Below, piece by piece: positions 11,914 through 22,649 of a DNA stretch of 64,000 nt. Each line of letters opens with the position of its first letter. The stretch's first letter is position 1. Position numbers and translations under genes: made by a program. The stretch spans positions 1 to 64,000 of the forward strand of contig JASANC010002516.1 of the NCBI GenBank assembly GCA_030248135.1. The letters run 5' to 3'. Origin of the DNA: Theristus sp. LFF4_11. Taxonomy: Eukaryota > Nematoda > Chromadorea > Monhysterida > Xyalidae. The notes beneath the pieces are model-generated. The model did not search any database, was not told where the DNA came from, and was given only the letters and a program-made list of their open reading frames with translations.

Positions 11914-14900
11914 ATGAGCACCAGCAAAATTGAGACCAACAAAGCAACAACGGGTATCAGCAACAATAGCAAAAACACCGAGGGCAACAAAGCGGTGGTC
12001 AGCGTCAGCAAAACGGGCAAAACTGCAGTCACACAATGCGATGATCCGACCGTGAGCATCGGACTGGACGCATTAGCTCAGTTGGCGCTTGCTCAGAGCG
12101 AAAATGAGGCGCACCAGGACGACGACGACGACGACGATGACGTCCGACAGAACGGATCGACCGCGAACACACTGCCGTCGTGTTCGAACAACAGTGCGCT
12201 CGTGCACACCTTCACTGACAACAACAACGCACGGCAACTTCTGTCGCCGACGAGCGAGGCGCACGCGCGAGCAGAGGCGGACGAGTACGCGAAGCGATCC
12301 GTGAACTTGGCCAAGGATTTGGACGCCGCGACGGCGCTCGCTTATTGCACGCTGGTCGCGAACGTGCTGGCGCTCGACTTTCTCGAAAATAAACCGTATA
12401 ACAAGTTGGTTTCCGAGTGAGCGCTGTCTTTTGATGTTAACGTTGCTGAATGGTGTTGTCAATGTCAAGTGTTAAGCGCCACGCCATTCATGAAGCAGTA
12501 TTTTATTTGGTGACGTGTAGCTAGCTGTGTTAAAACATAGCTACGCGGTCACTTAACACTGCTTCATGAATGCCCCTTCAATTGTTTCTCATTTTTTCAG
12601 AGAAATGTGTCTGGCGACCGGAAAACTGTTGATCGGCCGCGTGCATCTACCGAAAAACGTTAGTTGATTTGATGATGTGTTTAGAGCTAGTACTTAGCAC
12701 CACGCGGCAAGCTGAAGCAGTTTTTTGCGCTTACCATTTGTTTCGGAACTTTGAGTTAAAGATAGTTGATGCCTGTTGGTGTCTCGGATCGGAAGTCTCT
12801 CACACTTTTTATCAACTTTTACAAAAAGCAATCGTTCATGTGGACCGTTTTTCGAAATTTGTCTTTGTTGTTTGCCGATTGGCTGTTGCTCTGAAGGTCA
12901 TACCGTTCATTTCGTTTGGTTTCTTCGCTTCTATTTTTTGATAACAATCGTGAACTTCTTCTTCAACTTCCATGTGCGTGCTTTTGTCAAAGTCCGGCGG
13001 GCGGCAGGACGCATGCTGATCACGTGATCCTTTGCAACATTCACAGGAAGAACGCCGTCTCATTGGGACGTTGTCGGCGGGTCGCACGATCGATTCGCCA
13101 GCGCTGAACGTCACCGATCACATCGTCGCCGTCCGCCAGGCGTCCTGCCTCTCCTCCGAAACATCGGACATTCGTATTCTGTTTGCCGACATGATCAGCG
13201 CGTTCATCTCGACAGGTAAATTTTGGCATTTCAATCGTGAATTGTTTGATTCGTTTCAGTTCATTTTGCAATGTTTCACGGTTTCGATCGATGTAATCAG
13301 TTGAGATGCGCCGTGATCTACAGACGCTGCTGCTCTATATCTGCTGAATAAAAATTCGAAAGACACGAGAATACCTGAGCGACCATTACGGGTGTCGTGG
13401 TGAATTTGGCGTCATGCGGTGCGTGTACGTCCTGGCCTGACGGAGATTTGCAGCAACGTGCATTTCTCGGGCCCTCCACTCCACCACACCCTCGCACGAA
13501 AGTGGTCATTATTTAGTGATGAAAACAATATTTAGTGACGCAAACAATATTTAGTGACGCGCAGCTGTCTTGAAAGCTACATAGCTACACGTTCATTAAA
13601 TACTGCTTCATGAATGCACCTTTCACGCTGACACCACACCACACCGTCGCACACTCACGTACTGTATATGGTCAGTCAGTATTAAAAGTAATTCACTTAC
13701 TTCATTCCAATCATCCGTTCAGGTTGCTACGACAGTCGCCATCGCGCGCTGATGCGCCACCTGGCGGGTCTGCTTGGCGTCGATTGGCATGACGTGCAAC
13801 GACTGGAGGACAGCGTCGCCCACTTGCTCATCGAGGAGGCGTTCGTTGAAACTGAGTGCGTTCAGACGGGGGGAAACGGCCACTAAAAAAGTATCCGTGT
13901 GAAGACCGCGCACTGTTGGTGCACACGTTGATCGAGTGTTGACGGGTCCGCAATACCAAAAACACTGAGCAATTTAACCCGCCTGGCTGACGCCAAGTGA
14001 GTGCCGTGTGCTTTACCACCAGTGGCACATGGCGACTCACCGTTTTGTTTGTTTCACTGAGCCAGTTGAGAAAAGCATTGTGTTGAAGGAAGAAAGTGCA
14101 GCAATTGTATGGGGAACACCGTTGGTGTAATCAATCAATGCCTTGTCGCGTGCAGACATTTTTTCTTGTTTTTGTGTTTTTATTGCACCGCACGCTCCTC
14201 TGAGGCATGGTGCAGTTCCACCGAGCTAATCGCATCGAATTACAGGGCTCATTGTGTTTTGAATTTGTGTTTCACTGATATGTCTTGGAACTTTTTGCGG
14301 CAATTCTTCTGGCTCATATTCGTTTTGAGACTGGCATGGTTTTAGCTCGCTGTTTGACATAATGAATGCAACGTTTGCACTGACACTGACTGACAGGTTT
14401 CTGAACATTATTCGTCGTGTGTGTTTTTTTGGCTTGATAACTTGATAAAAGTTTACGCACTGCACCAAAAAATCCGACTTTTGCAAATATAAAGTTTGAA
14501 ATTTTCGATAGCATTTCCCGAATTTTTGTTTGTCTAAAACCGGATTTATTGTATTGATATCTTTTCATAACATCGAATTGTTCTTGTTTTCAGACCGGAA
14601 CCGTAAGTTTTGTAACGTTTAGGTAACCTGAAGTGTGTTGCGGTGTTTGGTCTGCGACCCTCCGTTAATTTAGTTTCCATTGCCTGTTTATTAATTTAGT
14701 TTTTTTTGTTATTGTCCCTGAACAGTTTATCCAGATGACAGTCGCTGTGATAGTTTTTGATTTGTGCCTGCCCAAATGTCTTTCTGTGAGTCTTTTGCAG
14801 TCAAGTTGCATGTTACCGTCTATTTGTTGCCGTTTCATTGCACTGAAGTTTTTCTCTTATACACAGCACACGCATGCATTCAGTTGCGTCAATTTTATCG

Positions 14901-17900
14901 TCATTGTTTGCTTGTGGCGTTATGCAAGAATGTCTAAAAAGCGCATGTTTGACAAAACAAAACCATGTTCAGGCATCATAGCTTCGTTCGCCAAAATACT
15001 TTTTCATGCTCAGCAAACTATTTCATATAGTCGATTGATAAAACCAAAGAGACACATTGAGTCGGTGGACTAACCAAACAAAATTGCCAACTTACCGCAT
15101 AATACAAAACGGCGTTTCTGGCGCTTTGTTTTTGAGAATGTATTGCGTCAAATTGCATTCACAGCGGCGTGTCAGGGTTTGTTGGTTTGCGCCTCCACTA
15201 TTTGCCTTTTATGCGATTGCATGTATTTTCCGCCAGCAACATTATTATAATGTTGCAGCTATTTTGTTGTTCTCCGTTTTGAAATGGGGACCAAGCCATG
15301 AAATAACCGAGTGTGATTGACCTTCCTTTCTTGACCAAATTCTGGATGTTTTTTTACTGCGCTGCAGTGAAAATTTATGTTTTTTATCGGTGGATTGAAA
15401 TTCTTGTTAGTTCGACTGAATACAAAATTTGAATACAGCCAATCATCTAGCTAGCAGGAGCGCTAACGTTAGATCTGGTTTATTGTTGTTGTTTTGCCTG
15501 CATGCCTGCGATTGCAGCATTCGTAATTTTTCAGTTCAGCTTTGATGTGTGTTCTGGTTTTTTGTTGTTTGCTGTTTTTTGGTTTGTTTTCAGGACAGGA
15601 CAGGGCGAATGTTGTATCGTCTTCGTTATTTGCAGTTTTCAACAGATTTAGAAATGCGGTTTTCGGCGCTTATTATTCATTTTGAAATGTTGAGGCGGTC
15701 ACGCACGCACAACGCGTTATTTTCAAAGCGGTTTTGCCCGGCAAAAACACAGGCGAACAGAAACGCGCAGAGTGGAACAAATTTTTTGGACAATTGGAGA
15801 TCAACTTTGTTCATGCCATGTTTCACGCGTTGTGTGTGTAAACTTTCAGGGTGAATCTTTTTTGCTGATGATTTTTCGCCAGAAACAAAAAAATCCCGAC
15901 ACTATTGTACAAACATATTGCGCACGCGCAGCCTGAACAATATTCAGCGCGGTAAATGGTGTCAGAAACAAGGAAAATAGATTATTCCATGTGATACAAT
16001 CGTGTCATGTAACCTGGCGTATGACTTGCCACTGCCATTATCAGCTATCTGCCTGCCTAGCATCGGTTAATGTGGCGTTTCCACAGCCATTGATGCTTTG
16101 ATGGAACTAGGCAGACATGAACAGTACAGAGTGCAGTGTTGCAGCAAAGCAACAACAGTATAACCATAATTTTGCAGCTGTATAATTTCGTTCGTGTCGG
16201 GGGCTGTGTAGAACAAGCTAAACAATTTATGTTTACTTATGTGTTGCTGATTTTTTGCCGATATTATAAAACTGTTTCACAAGAAAAGTGCTGACTTCAG
16301 TTCGTTGTGGTCTCAATTACTGTGCACCTCTGTTTGTGTGGCGTGGTGGGTGAACGAAACAAAAGTCGCTTTTTATTATAATCTGGTTTTTCATTCAGGG
16401 AAGCGCTGGAGACGCGAAAGAAGGCGGAGCGAAGGAAGAAGATCAAACGTTACATGGCGATTGGCGCTAGCGGCGCTGTCGGCGGTGTGCTGATTGGTTG
16501 GTTCAAATTTGGACAGTTTTTGCATGAAACTTGATGATACGTTCATTCCGAACTGGAACTGAAACTGTGCACAACAATTTCCGTCGTAGTGAAGTTCTGG
16601 TTTGATGACAGTGTTCAACTGAGGACCTTGTTATAAAACAGTAACGTTCAAATGTCTCAAACACACCACCAGCCGCACACGTGCGCAACGAAACACGGCA
16701 GCGCGCGCGTCAGCGTCCGTGTGTGCCTGAGCGTTTGTTGTTGGCGGCGCTCACAACAAACATTGTTTTGACGAGCGTACACTGGCGTTCAACAGGGCAC
16801 TTTATTCACTTTATTGCAGCGTTTCTGCCTGGCCAACCATCATCAGGTGCAAAAGAGTGGTGGCCTCCTCAATGCTCCTCCCAGAAACTCAAAACGAACA
16901 CTTCTTCACACAAAAAACGTCCACGCAGGTCTGACGGGCGGTCTGGCGGCGCCGCTGGTTGCCGCCGGCGCTGGCATGGTGGTCGGTGGCGCGGCGGCGG
17001 GCATCGCGACGACGGCGGGAGCTGCCATCATTGGTACCATCTTCGGCGTCTCCGGCGCTGGACTCGCCGGTTGGTCGACGTGTGTTGTGGTTTTTTTTGT
17101 AGAAGTTTCCTCGCAAACAGGGATGGGTTGTTGTGCCCGCTAGACGGTCGGTCGTGAAAAGCAACAACCAATCAGGGAACTGTGTGGGTTTTCCTTGATG
17201 TGTGATTGATTATGTTATGCCGGGTTGGACATATCCGTGTTCTCCATCCAACTGTGCATTACTATTTTCAATGTGTCTAATGCAATACCTTTCTTCGTGC
17301 TTTTGATTTTGATTTTTTGATCATTGATTTTTCATGTGAAAACTATGGATGGCGTATTCTGTATGTTGGCATGCGCTACTACTGCTTGGCTGAGTTTGAA
17401 TTTGAGATTGGACAGGCATTGATTTGTTATTAGTAGGTGCGCGCACAGCGAAGCAGTGTTTCTTGTGTAATCTTAACGTTCCCCTCGTTTCCAGTGTTCC
17501 AGTGTCTTACACGAATTCCACATCTTTCTTTGCAGGCTACAAAATGCAGAAACGGGTCGGTGCAATCGAGGAGTTTGTGGTCGAGGCGTTGACGGACGGG
17601 CAAAGTCTGCATTGTGCGATCGCTGTGTCTGGTTGGATCCAAGAAGACGTAAGAGGATGAGTTTGTTGGTTGCTGTGTCTTTTCTGCCACCATGCATCGT
17701 GCACCTGCCTGACTTGCCAGGGTGGTGAACACCCGGCTGCTCGGCACGTTGCTTATTTAGCACCTGCCGGGATCGCAATCCAGCAGTCGGTGCAAGCACT
17801 TGGCACGCAGCTAAGGAGCGGTTTTTTTCAATGGTTTATAAATACATTTATGCGTCTGCTGGTCTTCACTGAGCTGACTGATCAGAACAGCGCAGTTCGT

Positions 17901-20507
17901 TCAACCAGCGTGCTGTTTTGTCCGGCGGTAACTTTTCCTCGGACAACCGAAACTGCAACTTTAGAAGAAATTACTGACCAACACTGACTACTGAAAACCA
18001 ACGAACCCCGGTAGTGTCACTGAATTTTCTGTATTTCTTGCCAAGTGTTTGCGTTTTTGCAGCACGAGGACGCGTTCCGGTGGCCGTGGCGGCACGCGCG
18101 CGTCTCCGAGGAGCAGTACACGATCCGCTACGAGTCGCAGTACCTGCTGCAGGTCGGCCGTGCCATGGACTACTTCATGTCGATGGCCGTCTCGGTCGCC
18201 GTACAGCAGACGCTCATGGAGACCGCACTCGCCGGTCGGTCAGCTTTGAGATTACGGTTGGAGTGAATCGAAAATTACGGTTGATGTGAATTGAAAATTA
18301 CGGTGGAAGTGAATTGAAAATTACGGTTGGTAGGAGTGATTGTGTACAGTTGAACTCGAATGTATTGGCTATCAACTGATCGGTTGGTTTGGTGCACACA
18401 CGTGGATGCGCGCTGTCTGTGCAGGCGGAGTCTGTCCTGAACGGCATGCGTGCATCACCAGCCAATCAGCTGACAACCTATAATTTAATTAGAGTTCGAC
18501 TGTAGTCAGCCTTGCTAATTTGTAGCATTAGCGGATTGGTTGGCTACGCTCCTGGATTTGTTTGAACCGTCTGTAGGTGCGGATCAAAGTCACTCAATTT
18601 GCCGTTCACAATGTGCCTGTACCGAAAATAATCGCCAATACTCCCATTCACGTGTTCAAGTGAGCAACGGTGGCCACGACAAAATAGAGCATGTGATTTT
18701 TGAGATTTGCTGTTCCATTGAACTCGTGAATGGTGGAAGTGGAAGAGCATGTGATTTTTGAGATTTGCTGTTTCGCGATGAAATCGTTGATGAACTCGCG
18801 AATGGTGGAAGTGGAACGAAAAGACCACATTGTTGTTGTTGCTATTATTTTCAGGCCTAATGACGGCCCTGATGTGGCCTGCCGCTCTGCTGGGTGCCGC
18901 GTCCGTGCTCGACAACCCGTGGAACGTGTGCATCTCGCGTGCCGTCGAGGTCGGCCAGCATCTAGCAAATGTGCTACTCCGGCGGCAGCACGGCCAGCGG
19001 CCGGTGACGCTGCTCGGCTTTTCGCTCGGCGCGCGCGTCATCTACCACTGTCTATTAGAGATGGCAAAACGGCCGCAGTGTCATGGTGCGCGCGTGTTCT
19101 GGCATTTCGAATGGTGTCGGGGACAGATTTTCTTATCCCACCGTATTTGTGTGACATGCGTTGGTGGGCAAAAAAGTGTCAATATTTTGCACGTTTTGAA
19201 TGGCAATTAAAATTGTTTGAATTGCCAATTGCTTTGAACGCTGTTGACCACGGCGCGAGCAGCAAAAATTTCTGAGTGCAATTGAATATTTTGTGCAACT
19301 TCTATGCAACTGAAAAAAACTCCTGTCAGCAACACTGAAACGTACCACTGAACAATAAACAACAATGAACAATTTGCTTTGCGTTGCAGGCATCGTTCAG
19401 GACGTGTACTTCCTTGGTGCTCCGGTGACCGCCAGCACCAGCGAGTGGCGTCGTCTTAGTGAGGTACGGTACACTTGAATAGGTGCACGGTGGAGTACGG
19501 TAGCCAGCGTATTCGGTCTCCTTAAAACGATCTTCTCATGCACCGTGATTTAAAATTTTTTCCAAAAGTTACAAGAACTGAAAGTAAAAAATGGAGTAAA
19601 GTTGTTGATCGTCTATGGAGAGTAACATCGTGACGAGAACAAATACGATAACATAATACGGTAGGTACTTGGAGGTGGGCTTTCTGCGTTTTTTTAAATG
19701 TGATTCGTTTCGAAAGTCCGCCAAAGAGACGGTGTTCTCGTGCGCGCAGGTTGTCGGCGGACGCATCGTGAACGGTTACTGCCGCAGTGACTGGCTGCTT
19801 CGCTTTCTGTACCGCACGATGAGCGCGCAGCTGAGCATCGCCGGCACTGCGCCCGTCGTCGCCGGCATACCGAACCTGCTCAACGTTGACCTCTCGCATA
19901 TTGTGCGCTGATGGTTATTTTGGGGCGTTGTAACTATTTTTTCATCTTGTTTTTTGAACGGGTCCGTGAAATACGCACATAATTGCGTTGTGACCTGGTG
20001 GCTACTTCTAATACTGATGCTGTCTTGAGCACGTTTAGGCGGACGCGTAACACATGAGACCGTGCGGTCTCTTGTCGAACTGGTGGTTTTCGCAAACCGT
20101 GCGAAACTACCAAAACAGTCTGTTGTACTCACAATGTGCAAGTTTGCGGGCCGCAAAGCAAAACAAAACTTTGAAACGATGAACTGAAACAATCGAATGA
20201 ATGCAAATGTTTACCGCATGAACAGGTGAAAGGTCACATGGACTACCGTCACCGATTACGCGAGGTGCTCGAGGCGGTCGGTGTCGACGTCGCGCCGCGA
20301 AGCCTCGAGTCGTTCGAGACGTTGGAGGACGCCGTACGAAGGCCGGGCCCGAAAGGCTCGCAAGCGTCCGCGAGCTCCATGGGGCTGAGCAGCCTCGCCG
20401 AGCCGTCCGGCAGTACTCCCCGCAGACAGACCACTCAGACGTCGAGACGCCCCCTCGAGCCGACACGATCAAACTCGGACTCGCACCTGCGGCTGCCGGC
20501 TGCTTAG
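11914..20507 (+). CDS. TMCO4: TMCO4 homologue, DUF726 membrane protein (12 exons, 708 aa)
   Basis: Exons: 11914-12416, 12601-12658, 13047-13215, 13723-13855, 16399-16496, 16929-17069, 17536-17648, 18063-18234, 18855-19085, 19390-19463, 19750-19902, 20226-20507. Phases agree throughout. The N-terminal 100 residues are Thr/Ser/Asn-rich with an eight-Asp run. A basic segment (KKAERRKKIKRY) leads into a Gly/Ala-rich hydrophobic region of about residues 300-367, then GYKMQKRVGAIEEF, a family signature. The hydrolase-like part holds GFSLGARVIY at about 517-526, where Ser is in the alpha/beta-hydrolase nucleophile elbow, then GRIVNGYCRSDWLLRFLYR and VDLSHIVKGHMDY. Human TMCO4 has these blocks in the same order. 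The family is Golgi/membrane-associated with no well-established reaction, so enzymatic activity is inferred only from the motif. Intron 4 is about 2.5 kb and holds no convincing gene. Confidence 0.92.
12472..12579. mobile_element. Hairpin MITE, family B
   Basis: A near-palindrome in intron 1 of the TMCO4 gene. The left arm reads CATTCATGAAGCAGTATTTT and the right arm ends CTGCTTCATGAATGCCCC. The inner parts pair around AGCTAGCTGTGTTAAAACAT. Further copies occur at about 13510-13620, 24617-24710 and 48960-49036. No coding capacity. Confidence 0.85.
13510..13622. mobile_element. Hairpin MITE, family B (diverged copy)
   Basis: This copy in intron 3 of the TMCO4 gene has a clear right arm (AAATACTGCTTCATGAATGC) and a degraded left arm. 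AATATTTAGTGACGC is internally duplicated at about 13528-13560. It keeps the central CATAGCTAC motif of the family. Confidence 0.7.
18245..18330. repeat. Short tandem repeat, about 25 bp x 3-4
   Basis: Repeats of GAATTGAAAATTACGGTTGG variants, directly downstream of the exon ending at 18234 of the TMCO4 gene. The repeats start within about 10 bp of the splice donor. Confidence 0.8.
18347..18502. mobile_element. MITE, CAGTC-ended family A (156 bp, TA duplication intact)
   Basis: The ends CAGTTGAACTCG and GAGTTCGACTG are inverted and flanked on both sides by TA (18345-18346 and 18503-18504), the target duplication expected of Tc1/mariner-type elements. Internally it has the family's CAACTGATCGG and CCAATCAGCTGA. 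It lies in intron 8 of the TMCO4 gene. Confidence 0.85.
18686..18813. repeat. Local direct duplication, about 60-70 bp units
   Basis: GAGCATGTGATTTTTGAGAT and GTGAATGGTGGAAGTGGA appear twice in the same order, with the second unit slightly longer. Located in intron 8 of the TMCO4 gene, ending about 40 bp before exon 9. Confidence 0.8.
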
Positions 20508-22649
20508 TTTCGGTTGCGGCCGCATTCGTGGAGTTTTGGTTGAAACTGTTTAGCTATAGAACCGAACTGTGGATCATGGGCAATCAGCGGAATTGGCTGC
20601 TTTTTAGTTTGGCCCACTGATTGGTCCGCTCGCAGCTGAATGCAATCAGTTTAGAGTGTTAGATTCAAATGCCAGAATGCAGTTGAATTGTATATGTTTT
20701 ACCGTTCGGCTGCAGCTGAATGGAGTGTTTTCATGAACGCAAGAAGAATCACTAAGACTTCAGTCTTTGTTGTCAGGGCGAACGTTTTTTATGACCGTAT
20801 GCGTGTTTATTAGTTGTGCGTCGCTAAATGGTATTTCATGAATGAACTTTCTTAATTTTGATGTTCAACTGATATTATATGCGAGAAGCTAATTGGCTGC
20901 ATTTGAACTTGAATTGATTGGTGATTGGTAGGGGTCATCATTTTGTTGTGTGGCTTTCTCTGCGCTCTGGTGGGTTTCTGCTAACTCGCGATTATGCTAT
21001 CATTTTTACTTTTTTTATCAGGAAAAGTTCTTGAATTTGAATTTTGTTGTCTGCGTATCACTGGTTTTTCAGCGAGACTATTGTTGTGATTTCTTTCTTC
21101 ATTTGATAAAGTGAATGTGCTAGATTTGTGCAAATGCGCATTTTTTACTGTCGCTCCAGGTAACAGCTGGTGAGCTAAAACTCAGCTTTGCTACATGGTT
21201 GAAAGTCTCTTCCAAGTTTAGGGATTGATGTTTCTTACTTGGTTTTTTAAACTGATGTACCATTTTGACAATTGTTGCTTGATTCACTGGTTAGTTTTTT
21301 TATTTGTAGCTTGGTGCGCTGTTTTGGTTTTATAGACGTTTTTAAAACCTTGTCAAAACTATATGAATCACTGGTGATGATAGTTTTCGCATACCACATG
21401 TGCCATATCAGTGTTGTTGCACTTTTTCATCATTCCGAACTGGTAGATTTTCTGATTTCGAGTTCCCAGTGCAAGCGTTTCATTGTATCGTGATGTCTCA
21501 GTAGAATTCTAACGTGATACATTTTTTAACGTTGTTTGCAGAAATATATGCGATGAAATTCACATTTTGTACAGGTGTAGTAGCTTCTTATTGGTTATTT
21601 ACATCGCTGTTTCATCAACGAAAGTCTGTTGTTCAACAACTTAACCCAACCAAAGAATTCTGGTCAGTAATCTTTTCCATAAAAAATGTATTTATGGTAT
21701 GAAAACGCCTTTTGTAAGTTGAATTCGCGAGCAATAAACGTTCCATCTATAACCACAGTCGTGTGCAAATCCAATCAAGAACTAGCCTATTGACCCGAGC
21801 GTATGTGGCTTAATCAATGCCAAGCCTTTTTGGTGAAGTGGCATTGACTTAGAAAGAAAAAACAGCAACGTTTACTGAATAATAACCCTGAAGAAAATTT
21901 ACCTTGTGCTGCCGTGAAGTCGCCTACAATACAATATTTTTAATGTATTTAAATAAATAAAAAATGCGAAGTTTATGATTTTGCTATTTTTACCCGTTTA
22001 CCCTAACCGAAGGCAAGCCTTTTTGTAAGTGAAGTAAAATTGAATAAAAAATATAAAAACTAACGTTTTTTTTTCATTTACCCGTTTTAAAAAGCTAATG
22101 CTTTTTTACCCGTTGACCTAAGCCAAGCCTTTTTTTGTAAAGTGAAAATGCGAAGTTTATTATTTTGCTATTTTTCCCCCATTCACCCTAACCTAAGTCA
22201 AGCCTTTTTGTGTGTGAAGTAAGATTGAATAAAAACATAAAAATTAACGTTTTTTTCAATTACCCGTTTTAAAAAGCTAATGCTTTTTTACCCGGTTACC
22301 CTAACATAAGCCAAGCCTTCAAGTGAAAATGAGTAGAAGAAACAAAAAAGGAATGAATCTTTCCCACCACCACACCAACCAGCCCACCGACTGGAGCGGA
22401 TGATGAAACAAACGGTCGAATAATGAACGGAAATGGCGTATCAGACGCGACATTTTTGAATTCGGTAACTCTTTTGGTTTTCGGGCTGCAATCCTACAAA
22501 TAGCCGGCCTCTACTGGGTTTCCGGTTACTGACATATTTTCACACTAATCCAACAAGACTGGTAACATACCCTTGTGATCACTGAAGTACCACCAATATT
22601 ACAACTTGCGCACTGGTCATCATCATTCTGCTGGAGAACCGAAGCCAAC
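20508..22649. other. Intergenic region between TMCO4 homologue and Cys-rich membrane protein gene
   Basis: No supported gene. A partial family B MITE arm (ATTTCATGAATGAAC) lies near 20832. From 21815 the region holds the GCCAAGCCTTTTT repeat described separately. The last 300 bp before 22650 are the likely promoter of the next gene, but I see no clear core element. Confidence 0.5.
21962..22326. repeat. Tandem repeat, two units of about 182 bp
   Basis: Units at about 21962-22145 and 22147-22326 both run AATGCGAAGTTTATNATTTT, then a CCAAGCCTTTTT motif, then CCCGTTTTAAAAAGCTAATG, then a second CCTAAGCCAAGCC motif. The AAGCCAAGCC module also occurs at about 21820, 28578 and 31838, and inverted near 34676, so this is one member of a dispersed family. 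Confidence 0.8.
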